Shown: piece after piece, positions 35,422 through 43,501 of the stretch
Numbering within the stretch: the stretch's first letter is position 1
How the letters are laid out: each line of letters begins with the position of its first letter
NCBI RefSeq assembly: GCF_000758725.1
Contig: NZ_CP009428.1
Location: 2,232,001-2,296,000 of the forward strand
DNA length: 64,000 nt
Direction: 5' to 3'
From: Paenibacillus odorifer
GTDB lineage: Bacteria; Bacillota; Bacilli; Paenibacillales; Paenibacillaceae
Program-made: the position numbers and the translations under genes
Notes under the pieces: model-generated
Seen by the model: only the letters and a program-made list of their open reading frames with translations
The model's database searches: none
Told to the model about the DNA's origin: nothing

Positions 35422-37359
35422 ATGCGCAACAGAAATTTCACCAAGAAAATGCTCATGTTAACTTTTTGTATGGTGCTGATCGTTTCCATGCTGAGCGGAT
35501 GCAAAGGAAATGGGGAGTCGGCAAATTCGTCATCATCATCTTTTAAAGCCGGTACATTCGCTGGGGAAGCGGAAGGCAAAGAAGGCGTGATTAAAGTAGA
35601 AGTCACTATGGATGAGCCAGATAAAATTAAAGATATCAAGATCGTAAGCCAGTCAGAAACGGGTGGTCTAGGCGATAGTGCACTTGAAAAAATAAAAGAT
35701 CAAATTCTGGAAGGACAAACCTTGGCAGTAGATGCTGTTAGTGGTGCGAGTCTTTCCAGTGAAGCAATGCTCGCGGCCGTTGAAGATGCCGTAACCAAAG
35801 GTGGAGGAAATCTGGAAGTCCTCAAAGCCGGTGGCGTGCAAAAAGCGGGTGAAGGTAAAACGGAAAAGCTTGAATCAGACGTAGTGGTAGTAGGCGCCGG
35901 TGCATCTGGTGTGTCCGCAGCGGTAACCGCTGCTGATAAAGGTGCCAAGGTTATTATTATCGAAAAAACAGGAGTTATCGGGGGAGCAAGTAATCTATCC
36001 TGGGCTGGTAAGTTCTATAATTCTTCCGCAGCTACTGACAATAATCTTAAAGTAAATGTGGAAAAAGAAATTGCCGATTGGATTGTCAACAATCACTGGA
36101 GAGTTGACGCTGCAGCGATTAGACAATACGTAACGAAATCCGGTGAAACTTATGATTGGTTAGCAGAAAAAGGGTATAAAACCAGCTTCCTGAACTTCTT
36201 CGGAGAGCAGCTGCATGTACTGCCAGCTTATGAAACCCGTGAAGAGACCCTTCGGAAAATGTTGGCTGAATCGGTTGAACAAAAGGGTGGACAAGTGATC
36301 ACGGAAACCACTGCCAAAAAGCTGATTACCAATGAAGCAGGAGAAGTTACAGGTATTGTGGCTGAGAAATCAGACGGGACTACTCTTGAAATCACAGCAA
36401 AAAGTGTCGTAATGGCAACAGGCGGTTATGCCGCAAATTCGGAAATGGTTAAAGAAGCTTTTGGCTTTGAAGGGGTTAACGGAGGACTAGGTCAGAACGT
36501 TGGGGAAGGTCTGAAGATGGCTTGGGAAGCAGGAGCCAAGGTTCCTGATAACTTCGGTGGACAGATGCTGCACCAAACATTAGCCAGAGCAACACAAGGA
36601 CTAAAAGCACAATATGAGCCTTTTGAAGCAAGTTATCCGCTGATGTTGACGTATCTGCCTAACTTCATGAATGTAGGTTCTTCCGGAGCACGTTTCAGAG
36701 ATGAAGCAGCGACATTAACATCGGTCGCCGCAGCTAATACGAGTGCATTTAATGGTGCTTATCATATGGTTATCGTATCAAAATCACAATTGGCTGCTCT
36801 TCAGTCCAAGGGGATGAAAGGTGTTAACGCACCAAGCCTGCCAGGAATGCCACCAGAATTTTATGCCGAATTTGCAGATCAATTCACGTTAGAGAATCCA
36901 TGGGTAAATGCAGAAAAGGTCTTTGATTCTATGGTAGAAAACGGAGATGGCTTCAAAGGAAATACAATCGAAGAATTAGCAACAAATGCAGGTATGGATG
37001 TAGATGTGTTTGTAGAAAATTACAATAGTTATAAAGAAGCTACAAAAACTGGTGTGGATACTGAATTTGGTAAAGCTGCTGATTATTTAGAGCCAATGGG
37101 CGAAGAAGGACCATATTATGCCATCGTCGCTGAAATCAACAACTTGGGTTCTGTAGGTGGCTTGCTAGTAAACACTAAGTTCCAAGTGCTAAATGATAAA
37201 CGTACACCAGTAAAAGGATTGTTTGCTGTAGGGCTTGAATCGGAAGGCGTATTATTCAACGATACCTATGTTGGCAATGGGGTTGGAATTGGTTATTCCT
37301 TTACCTCAGGTCGTCTAGGTGGAGAGAGCGCGGCAAACAGTGCTTTGAAAGCTAATTAA
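35422..37359 (+). CDS. FAD-dependent reductase lipoprotein with FMN-binding domain (fumarate reductase/urocanate reductase type)
   Basis: 645 residues. A lipoprotein signal ends LSGC (Cys27), then a Ser-rich tether. Residues 42-130 are an FMN-binding domain with DAVSGAS (flavin acceptor Ser110), the ApbE-type covalent flavinylation motif. From 150 on it is a flavocytochrome-c-like FAD domain with the VVVGAGASGVSAA dinucleotide loop, a VMATGGYAAN segment, and GGLLVNTKFQVLN and YVGNGVGIGYSFTSGRLGGESAA at the end. Such proteins reduce fumarate, urocanate or similar enoates at the outer membrane face using electrons passed through FMN. The true acceptor is unknown. Regulation by the neighbouring MerR protein is inferred from the promoter. 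Confidence 0.9.
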   Translation: MRNRNFTKKMLMLTFCMVLIVSMLSGCKGNGESANSSSSSFKAGTFAGEAEGKEGVIKVEVTMDEPDKIKDIKIVSQSETGGLGDSALEKIKDQILEGQTLAVDAVSGASLSSEAMLAAVEDAVTKGGGNLEVLKAGGVQKAGEGKTEKLESDVVVVGAGASGVSAAVTAADKGAKVIIIEKTGVIGGASNLSWAGKFYNSSAATDNNLKVNVEKEIADWIVNNHWRVDAAAIRQYVTKSGETYDWLAEKGYKTSFLNFFGEQLHVLPAYETREETLRKMLAESVEQKGGQVITETTAKKLITNEAGEVTGIVAEKSDGTTLEITAKSVVMATGGYAANSEMVKEAFGFEGVNGGLGQNVGEGLKMAWEAGAKVPDNFGGQMLHQTLARATQGLKAQYEPFEASYPLMLTYLPNFMNVGSSGARFRDEAATLTSVAAANTSAFNGAYHMVIVSKSQLAALQSKGMKGVNAPSLPGMPPEFYAEFADQFTLENPWVNAEKVFDSMVENGDGFKGNTIEELATNAGMDVDVFVENYNSYKEATKTGVDTEFGKAADYLEPMGEEGPYYAIVAEINNLGSVGGLLVNTKFQVLNDKRTPVKGLFAVGLESEGVLFNDTYVGNGVGIGYSFTSGRLGGESAANSALKAN

Positions 37360-37392
37360 CGACAATTTCCCGGAAAATAATTCAATCTTTTT

Positions 37393-37427
37393 AAAGACGC
37401 AGAGTAGACAACTCTGCGTCTTTTTTT
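37393..37427. terminator. Rho-independent terminator (shared)
   Basis: A 13-bp perfect stem (37393-37405 with 37411-37423) and seven T on the plus strand. The convergent MarR gene ends 13 bp away and may use it too. Confidence 0.88.
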
Positions 37428-37435
37428 GCTGGAGA

Positions 37436-37852
37436 TTAGAGCCAATCTTCTTTTAGCAAAGATTTAAGAAGCTCTACATTTGTTACTCCTAGCTTGGCAG
37501 CGATCTGCTGCTCTAATTCAATTTTGGTGATCATCATTCTGTTATTGCATTCTATTCCCTTTGGAGTGAGGACAATATTTTTGTCACGCTGATTTCCTTC
37601 GACTTCAACGGCTTCGACATAACCACGGGATAACATGCCTTGAATGCTTTTATGCGTGCCCTGTCTTGAAATATGAATTATTCTACTGATTTCTGAGATC
37701 GATAACATTTCTCGGGCCTCAAGAACTGCAAGAATGTGGGATTCGGTCTTATTAATTTGATCCGGGTCTTTGTCTGTCACTATTTTACGTAAAGCTAGAT
37801 GCTTCTCACTGAGTAAATCGATCAGGTTCATTTTTTGCAGCTGCTTATTCAT
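37436..37852 (-). CDS. MarR family transcriptional regulator
   Basis: 138 residues with a winged helix-turn-helix (LSISEISRIIHISRQGTHKSIQGMLSRGYVEAVEV, followed by the wing NQRDKNIVLTPKG). Helices at both ends form the dimer. It is divergent from the DUF2798 membrane protein. The space between them holds a 15-bp perfect inverted repeat that overlaps the regulator's own promoter, so repression of both genes is likely. The inducer is unknown. Confidence 0.88.
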   Translation of the reverse strand: MNKQLQKMNLIDLLSEKHLALRKIVTDKDPDQINKTESHILAVLEAREMLSISEISRIIHISRQGTHKSIQGMLSRGYVEAVEVEGNQRDKNIVLTPKGIECNNRMMITKIELEQQIAAKLGVTNVELLKSLLKEDWL

Positions 37853-37885
37853 TAGAACACTCCTAAATCATGGCTCGTTTACCCC

Positions 37886-37914
37886 AGTATAAGACATTTG
37901 CGAATATTGTCAAC
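37886..37914 (-). promoter_or_regulatory. Sigma-A promoter of the marR gene
   Basis: On the minus strand TTGACA (37909-37914), a 17-bp spacer and TATACT (37886-37891). The -35 box lies within the inverted repeat half 37904-37918. Confidence 0.75.
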
Positions 37915-37966
37915 TTGGTTGACTTGATTTGAGAATTTGTGTTATTGTAATCCAAGTTGACAATAT
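37904..37966. promoter_or_regulatory. Paired MarR operator candidate
   Basis: ATATTGTCAACTTGG (37904-37918) and its exact reverse complement CCAAGTTGACAATAT (37952-37966) are 33 bp apart in the divergent intergenic region. A plus-strand promoter candidate lies between them (TTGACT at 37919-37924, TATTGT at 37943-37948). Confidence 0.7.
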
Positions 37967-37987
37967 AGAGATAAAAGGAGCTTGAAG

Positions 37988-38449
37988 ATGGGAAGAAACA
38001 AAAAAGAAGCATTTTTATTTACGTTCATCATGTGTTTTTTGATGGTGCTGGGTATGAGTATTTACAATGTAGCACTAATGGAGGGTTGGTCAGGCACGTT
38101 AGTTAAGGATGTGATTGTCGGCTACTTGCCTGCATTTATAGTTGCACTCATTCTAGATGTATTTGTTGTAGGCAAGGTTGCGAAGGGGATCGCGCATAAG
38201 CTGGTTAAAGAAAATGATCCGATGATCAAAAAAATCATGTTCATATCCTTTTTTATGGTGACAGGAATGGTATTGTTCATGTCCTTGTATGGCGCAGTTC
38301 TACATGTTGGATTTTCTGCTGAACTACCAAGAGCTTATCTGTCTGCCATAGGTAAAAATTTTATTTTTGCACTTCCACTGCAAATCATTTTAGTTGGGCC
38401 GCTTACACGATTTATTTTTGTGAAAATTACTCCAGCAGTGTCTGCGTAG
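37988..38449 (+). CDS. DUF2798 family membrane protein
   Basis: 153 residues from ATG 37988, 7 bases after AAAGGAG. It has two copies of a two-helix unit: helices near 8-28 and 40-60, then near 83-103 and 125-145, in keeping with the DUF2798 repeat. The family has no known function. It is divergent from, and probably repressed by, the MarR protein, a setting more typical of efflux or stress membrane proteins. Confidence 0.75.
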   Translation: MGRNKKEAFLFTFIMCFLMVLGMSIYNVALMEGWSGTLVKDVIVGYLPAFIVALILDVFVVGKVAKGIAHKLVKENDPMIKKIMFISFFMVTGMVLFMSLYGAVLHVGFSAELPRAYLSAIGKNFIFALPLQIILVGPLTRFIFVKITPAVSA

Positions 38450-38478
38450 GGAATAAATCAATAGAAGCAATGTACAAC

Positions 38479-38528
38479 AAAACGCTCTCCGTCTGCCTGA
38501 ATAAGCAGAAGAGAGTGTTTTGTATTTT
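38479..38528 (+). terminator. Rho-independent terminator
   Basis: A long imperfect stem (AAAACGCTCTCC with the opposite arm ending GAGAGTGTTTT, about 38479-38490 with 38511-38522) and a following T-rich stretch. Confidence 0.75.
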
Positions 38529-38563
38529 AAAAGATTAGAAACGTTTATCTATGGCTCGCTCTC

Positions 38564-39505
38564 TTACGCAAGCGTGTGAACTCTCTTTTTTACAGGTTCG
38601 AGTAGATTTAGGGCATACTCATTTCCGCTACCTTTGGGACTATCGTTGCGGATATGCTCCTCCAGACATAATCTGGAATCGTGATCCGCTTGATAATCAG
38701 GATGATTATCCAGATACCCCATTAGGGCTTGCCATGAGCCGTAGATATCATCAGTGCTTTCTGTCAGAGCATAGAGGCCGCCGTCGAGCCGCATTTCCTT
38801 TAGGTTAGCTGGTATCTTCACATTTTCCGGTATTGAGGCACAGAATCCATATCCGTAAGGTTTATTCTCACCACTTGGATGCGGGTTCGTATTGCCGCCA
38901 AACAGCCGTGCTGTGCCTAATAGTTGACTAGCTTCCAACCATTCATTAACTGGGATCATAGCTTCGTCTTCTGGAGAGGTACTAACCGCAACATTGTAGG
39001 CAAATCTCATAGCTGGAAGAGTAATGAATCTTACATGAATAGGGGTAGAGTGATTAATAGTTGGCATAGATATAACCTCCTCAGTTTTAGTCATACCATC
39101 CGATGGATTGCATGACTTTTCGTTTAGTTCAGATAATAATTGATTTGTAATGGGTTCCTCGATATGGGCAGATATCCACTGTAAAAAGAGATGGATTTCA
39201 CCTTGTCTATTCATTAGTTCTGTTTTTTGATTGTGAATAGAAGCCGCTTGCTGGCTGAGCGCTTCGTACATGGACTGAACGGACATATGTTTAAGCACAG
39301 TTCCAATATCCTTGATGCTAATATCCAGCTTTCTTAATAATGAGGTAACCCGAATGGCGAGTATTGCTTTCTCATCATAAATCCGCCAGCCAGAGCTGCT
39401 ATCCCGCTTACTTTCAAACAATCCTTGAGCTTCCCAGTGACGCAGAGTCCGACTCGTCAGTCCGAATTGCGCAGAAAGCTTATCAATGGTAACAAATCCG
39501 CTCAT
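38564..39505 (-). CDS. MerR family regulator with GyrI-like domain
   Basis: 313 residues from ATG 39505 (GGGAG 6 bases upstream); the in-frame ATG at 39523 has no site. N-terminal MerR helix-turn-helix (FVTIDKLSAQFGLTSRTLRHWEAQGLFES), a coiled coil (about 75-125), then from about 155 an AraC-type effector-binding/GyrI-like domain (IHVRFITLPAMRFAYNVAVSTSPEDEA). It likely senses an organic ligand. A 14-bp palindrome lies just upstream, where its transcript should begin. Confidence 0.85.
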   Translation of the reverse strand: MSGFVTIDKLSAQFGLTSRTLRHWEAQGLFESKRDSSSGWRIYDEKAILAIRVTSLLRKLDISIKDIGTVLKHMSVQSMYEALSQQAASIHNQKTELMNRQGEIHLFLQWISAHIEEPITNQLLSELNEKSCNPSDGMTKTEEVISMPTINHSTPIHVRFITLPAMRFAYNVAVSTSPEDEAMIPVNEWLEASQLLGTARLFGGNTNPHPSGENKPYGYGFCASIPENVKIPANLKEMRLDGGLYALTESTDDIYGSWQALMGYLDNHPDYQADHDSRLCLEEHIRNDSPKGSGNEYALNLLEPVKKRVHTLA

Positions 39506-39529
39506 AGACAACTCCCGTTTCATAGTTTG

Positions 39530-39543
39530 ATAAGGCGCCTTAT
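39530..39543. promoter_or_regulatory. Palindromic operator candidate of MerR-GyrI gene
   Basis: ATAAGGCGCCTTAT is a perfect 14-bp palindrome. On the minus strand it lies just after a promoter-like pair (TTGACG 39570-39575, 17 bp, ATAATC 39547-39552), which would allow self-repression. It could equally sit in a plus-strand TTGATA-19-TATTTT arrangement. Confidence 0.5.
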
Positions 39544-39721
39544 GTGGATTATTTTAGCATTTAACGTTACGTCAATTGCAAGGAGAATTAATGATTGGGT
39601 ATTCGAGATAATTTACATTTCTCATACAAAACATTGTCCAGTATTTAACGTCCAGCTTCTACAATCAAGATATTGGTAGAATGTACCTATTGCAATATGA
39701 GGCTTTATACGGAGGATGATA

Positions 39722-41647
39722 TTGTTGAAAGCTAGGTCTATGCATCTAACTATGAAATGGAAGTTGATTTTGAGTTTTTCCGCCGTTGTTCTTTTCTTTT
39801 TGGGAGTAGCGTTTTATCAAAACCATAAAATCAGCCAAGTGGAGATTTCTATGGAAACGCAAAAAGCTGAGATGGAAAAACGAATTACCGTGTCATTAAT
39901 TACGCAGCTGCTGCAGGAAATGAATGCGGTAGAATCTTCGTTAGCGGGTTCGAGTGATTTGGAGTTCGTCCAACCCTTTAAGGACAAGCAAACAAAGCTG
40001 ACTAAAGAGTTGGCGACGGTGGATTTTGCGGCAGATTCGCCGGCATTTAAAGAGTTAGAACAATTACATAGTCAGATTGGGGAATATACGGGATATTTTG
40101 ACGAATTGGTAAAGACCATAGAAGATGAGCAGCTCGATCCCATGAGTGTGCTGGAACAAATCGATGAATTACATACGAAGGCTACAGCGTTGAGTGAAGT
40201 CATGCTAGTGACTAATGAAAAATTGTATACGGCAGCAGCAGAAAATGCAGAAAAAGCACAGGATTATTCTTTTGATCTGCTTAATCTAACCACCTCTATA
40301 GTTGCTTACGCAGCTGTGCTAGTGTTTATTTTCACATTAGTGATTGCGGTTATGCTCATACGTTCCTTCCTGAATCCTATTCATAAACTGCAATTGGCTC
40401 TGCGAAAAATTGCCGAAGGAGATTTGCGTCAGCAGATTAACTCACCTTACAACGATGAGTTGGGCAGTTTGAGTCATCATTTTGATCATATGGTGGAGCG
40501 GGTCCGGGAAATGCTTCAGCATACCCAGTCAGTAGCCTCTTCGCTGGCAACTTATTCGCATTCTTTTCAAGAATCTTCATCTATAACAGCGCATACGAAT
40601 CAAGATATCGTAAGCACTATACAGGAAATTTCGGTAGGCGCAGAACAGCAGGCAGGACAATCCGAGCAGAGCGCTGGCCTGATTCAGGAGCTGGAACGTG
40701 AAGTGAACGAGATCACGGAGTATACCGAGGTTATGCTGGCTACCAGTCAAACGGCTAATCACAATACTCGTAAAGGATCTGAATCCGTCATCGCCCTCCG
40801 GGAGGTGTCTGAGCATTCGCGAGAATCTGTTAATAAAGTATATCTGGCTTTAACCAAACTGAGTGATCAATCAAAGGACATCTCGCGCATCACTAAATCC
40901 ATAACAGATATTTCTAATCAGACCAATATCCTCTCACTTAACGCAGCAATTGAAGCAGCCCGCGCGGGTGCCTACGGAAAAGGGTTCGCTGTCATCGCTG
41001 ATGAAGTAAGACAATTATCTGTGCAGACCAAAGAGTCCTCCGTACATATCAGTCAGATTATTAGCGAGCTGCAATCCGGGATGGATGAATTCCAGCAATA
41101 TATGCTGGTGACCAAAGGAAATCTTGAGGAACAGGATCATAAAGTGGCCGAAACGTTGTCCTCTTTCGAAGCGATTGATCAATCTATTGTGGAGATTAGT
41201 AAACAGATTGGGCAAATTCACGACAAAGTGGATATGACTCAGACTATGAACCGTAGACTCGCAGAGTCTGTGCATGCCGTCGCGGCCATCGCCGAGGAAA
41301 CTGCGGCAGGAGTGCAAGAGGTGAACGCCTCCAGCGTACAGCAGGATCATGCTATCCGTGATATAGCCCGTCAAGCCATTGAGATTAATGAAATTTCGCA
41401 GAATTTATTCAAAGAAATCAATATTTTTAAGATTGATTCAGATGGGGACGATGGGGTCAGCGATGAAGGGGACAGGGATACAAAGCATGCTGGCACTCCA
41501 GAAGCTGGGGACACATTAGGAGACGCATTAGGAGATGATACATTAGGTGCTGGCGATCCTCCAGATGATAGCGGTACTCCAAATGATGGTGGTACACCAA
41601 ATGCAGACGCTTCTAAAGAGGGGTCTTATCTGACAATCTCTGCGTAG
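39722..41647 (+). CDS. Methyl-accepting chemotaxis protein
   Basis: About 640 residues. GGAGG at 39711-39715 touches an ATG at 39716, so TTG 39722 or 39725 is the more likely start. First membrane helix near 12-32, an extracellular four-helix sensor (about 35-195) rich in Glu, Gln and Leu heptads, second helix ([21 protein letters not shown]), HAMP (about 222-275), then the signalling hairpin with its tip [24 protein letters not shown]. It ends in an acidic Gly/Asp/Thr/Pro-rich tail of about 65 residues with no CheR-binding pentapeptide. The ligand is unknown. No chemotaxis gene is adjacent. Confidence 0.92.
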   Translation: MLKARSMHLTMKWKLILSFSAVVLFFLGVAFYQNHKISQVEISMETQKAEMEKRITVSLITQLLQEMNAVESSLAGSSDLEFVQPFKDKQTKLTKELATVDFAADSPAFKELEQLHSQIGEYTGYFDELVKTIEDEQLDPMSVLEQIDELHTKATALSEVMLVTNEKLYTAAAENAEKAQDYSFDLLNLTTSIVAYAAVLVFIFTLVIAVMLIRSFLNPIHKLQLALRKIAEGDLRQQINSPYNDELGSLSHHFDHMVERVREMLQHTQSVASSLATYSHSFQESSSITAHTNQDIVSTIQEISVGAEQQAGQSEQSAGLIQELEREVNEITEYTEVMLATSQTANHNTRKGSESVIALREVSEHSRESVNKVYLALTKLSDQSKDISRITKSITDISNQTNILSLNAAIEAARAGAYGKGFAVIADEVRQLSVQTKESSVHISQIISELQSGMDEFQQYMLVTKGNLEEQDHKVAETLSSFEAIDQSIVEISKQIGQIHDKVDMTQTMNRRLAESVHAVAAIAEETAAGVQEVNASSVQQDHAIRDIARQAIEINEISQNLFKEINIFKIDSDGDDGVSDEGDRDTKHAGTPEAGDTLGDALGDDTLGAGDPPDDSGTPNDGGTPNADASKEGSYLTISA

Positions 41648-41680
41648 CTCAGCGGGAATTGGCATTCGTAGCGTAAGGTG

Positions 41681-41817
41681 GAATAGAGAATAGAGAATAG
41701 AAAATAGAGAATAGAGTAGGGAGTAGGGAGTAGGGAGTAGGGAGTAGGGATTAGAGTAGAGAGTAGAGAGTAGAGTCCAGAGATTAGAGTTTATAGAATA
41801 GAGTTTAGAGATGAGAG
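41681..41817 (+). repeat. Degenerate 7-bp tandem repeat with G-quadruplex-like core
   Basis: Purine-rich heptamers such as GAATAGA, then GTAGGGA, then GTAGAGA run in tandem behind the chemoreceptor gene. Five GGG runs at 41719, 41726, 41733, 41740 and 41747 are spaced exactly 7 bases apart with AGTA loops, which fits the G3N4 pattern for a four-stranded G structure. It lies within the 3' untranslated region before the terminator at 42081. Confidence 0.85.
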
Positions 41818-41865
41818 GCTAAAGTTTAGCGCTTAGTGAGGTTCTACCTGCCGTTTTGATTTTAA

Positions 41866-42044
41866 GTGTATTTTATACAACTAAAAAGGTTTGTATTTAG
41901 CTTGATTAGGGTTTAGTTGTATTTAGTGCAGCTATTTCGAGCTGAAAAGGGGATAGCGGCTGTTTAGTGGGGATTTAATTGCATGAAATACAACTAAAAC
42001 CAGGTGGGAGTGCACATACCTGAAAATAGTTGTATAGAGTACAA
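41866..42044. repeat. Four copies of a TGYA-N5-TRCA imperfect palindrome
   Basis: GTGTATTTTATACAA (41866-41880), TTGTATTTAGTGCAG (41917-41931), TTGCATGAAATACAA (41979-41993) and TTGTATAGAGTACAA (42030-42044). All share a 5-base centre and matching arms; two are followed by CTAAAA. The remaining bases of this 490-bp gap (41648-42140) show no coding signal. Confidence 0.7.
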
Positions 42045-42080
42045 TTAACTCAACGCATAATTGTGTTTTGTTGCATAAAG

Positions 42081-42127
42081 AAGCTGGCTCCTTCGTGGGA
42101 GTATCCACGAAGGAGCCAGCTTTTTTA
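42081..42127. terminator. Strong bidirectional terminator
   Basis: An 18-bp perfect stem (42081-42098 with 42105-42122) with a 6-base loop and T runs on both strands. It serves the chemoreceptor gene and the converging epimerase gene, whose stop lies 14 bp away. Confidence 0.93.
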
Positions 42128-42140
42128 TGTAGAAATATAA

Positions 42141-43028
42141 TTAGTCCTCGTAAGTTTGATTTAGGGTGCTAACTAACTCTGGGAGCCAGTCGCTTAGAGT
42201 GAGAAACTTGTATCCCTCCGATTGAGCTTTAGCTGTATCCATAAACCAGGATTGTGTGATCCCGAATGGAGAATTATGCGCATCCGCTGTTTCGCTTTGA
42301 ATGACGGCTTGTTTTCTGGTCTCTTTTTCAATCAGCGAGATAAGCTCCTTAATACTAACCGTACCGTCTGAGCAAGCGTTGAGAGGACCCGTCACCGTCG
42401 AGTTGCCAAGCCAATACAGAAAATCAGCGGCTTCGTCCGAACGGATAAAACAGATATTTGCATCTGGATTCGGAATCCCGATGGGCAGCTCGTTACGTAC
42501 ATGTTCGATATGAAAATGGAGTCTTCGTGTATAATCGTCAGTTCCCAGAACAATCGGAAAGCGGACAGCGGCTACAGGGAAGTTAGCTTGTTGGATAAGG
42601 ACGGCTTCCGCCAGTCTTTTCCCCTCCTGATAGGTGAAGTCATTTCGTCCTCCATAACGAATAGGGTGCGTTTCAGGATCGAACACCTCTTCCGTCAGCG
42701 CTTGCTCACTGAAATCATAAACAGATAAACTTGAAGTCAGTATGTAACGTGTGGTTTTGCCGTCAAAAATACGGCGCGCCTGATCCGCTTCATCAGGTGA
42801 AAAACAAATATTATCGTAAACTACATCCCAACTCGTATCACCTAATGCTTGAGCGAAGGCCTCCGGTTGAGACCGATCCACCTGTATCCGGTGAATCAGA
42901 TCGCCAAAAGGGTCGCTTGTTTCCCCGCGCGTTAATATGGTTACTTCGTTCTTAGAATCCTCAAGCAGACGCTCGACCAAACGTTTCCCAAAAAAGCGTG
43001 TGCCGCCTAAAATAAGAATCTTCCTCAT
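42141..43028 (-). CDS. NAD-dependent epimerase/dehydratase family protein
   Basis: 295 residues from ATG 43028, 8 bases after AAGGAG; a GTG at 43037 lies in the ribosome site itself. An extended SDR with RKILILGGTRFFGKRLVERL at the N-terminus (G-x-x-x-F-x-G cofactor loop) and a helix carrying FTYQEGKRLAE where the YxxxK active site is expected (Tyr-Gln-Glu-Gly-Lys). It resembles plant and bacterial isoflavone-reductase/mRNA-binding-like epimerases. The substrate is unknown. It is flanked on both sides by repeat-rich gaps of almost 500 bp. Confidence 0.83.
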   Translation of the reverse strand: MRKILILGGTRFFGKRLVERLLEDSKNEVTILTRGETSDPFGDLIHRIQVDRSQPEAFAQALGDTSWDVVYDNICFSPDEADQARRIFDGKTTRYILTSSLSVYDFSEQALTEEVFDPETHPIRYGGRNDFTYQEGKRLAEAVLIQQANFPVAAVRFPIVLGTDDYTRRLHFHIEHVRNELPIGIPNPDANICFIRSDEAADFLYWLGNSTVTGPLNACSDGTVSIKELISLIEKETRKQAVIQSETADAHNSPFGITQSWFMDTAKAQSEGYKFLTLSDWLPELVSTLNQTYED

Positions 43029-43194
43029 CAACCTCACTCCTTGATTGCTATTAATGGTTATTAAAATGACTGTTTATTGGTTTATGTGAAGCTTCTGATT
43101 CATTGTAGAGAAGCGGCGGGATCAGCCAGATCAGCAGCAATGTATTGAGTTTTGAGTGATACAAATTGGACTAAAGGGAAAGAGTTAGTTTTGA

Positions 43195-43373
43195 GTGTAC
43201 TTCGTGCAATAGAATTCGTATTAGAGTGGAGAAAATTTGAATCTATTGCACTCTATGCAATCAATGGATGAGTAAGTGGCATTAAACTAGCTTTTCACCA
43301 GAATCTATTGCAGAGATTGCAGCAGATTCAATTTTTGCGGCTAGGACGGCGGATTCTGTTGTACAATATGCAA
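43195..43373. repeat. Four more copies of the TGYA-N5-TRCA motif
   Basis: GTGTACTTCGTGCAA (43195-43209), TTGCACTCTATGCAA (43246-43260), TTGCAGAGATTGCAG (43308-43322) and TTGTACAATATGCAA (43359-43373). Three carry GATTC/GAATC plus TAT or TGT just before the first arm, or its reverse complement after the second. Nothing else recognisable lies in this 470-bp gap (43029-43501). Confidence 0.7.
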
Positions 43374-43501
43374 CGTTTGTAGCTAGTTACCACAAACAGC
43401 CCAAATGTTAATTACACATTAAGCACACTAATCACAATTATATCTGTTCGTTTTTAACGTAACGAGACACTTAGCTGCCCGAAATCGAGCTTAACGAAAA
43501 A

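Noticed and set aside
35358..35546. Short frame between the MerR promoter and the flavoprotein gene
   Set aside because: No ribosome site, and most of it overlaps the flavoprotein gene in another frame.
41681..41817. Regular repeats that could suggest a CRISPR array
   Set aside because: Units are 7 bp with no spacers, and no cas gene is present.
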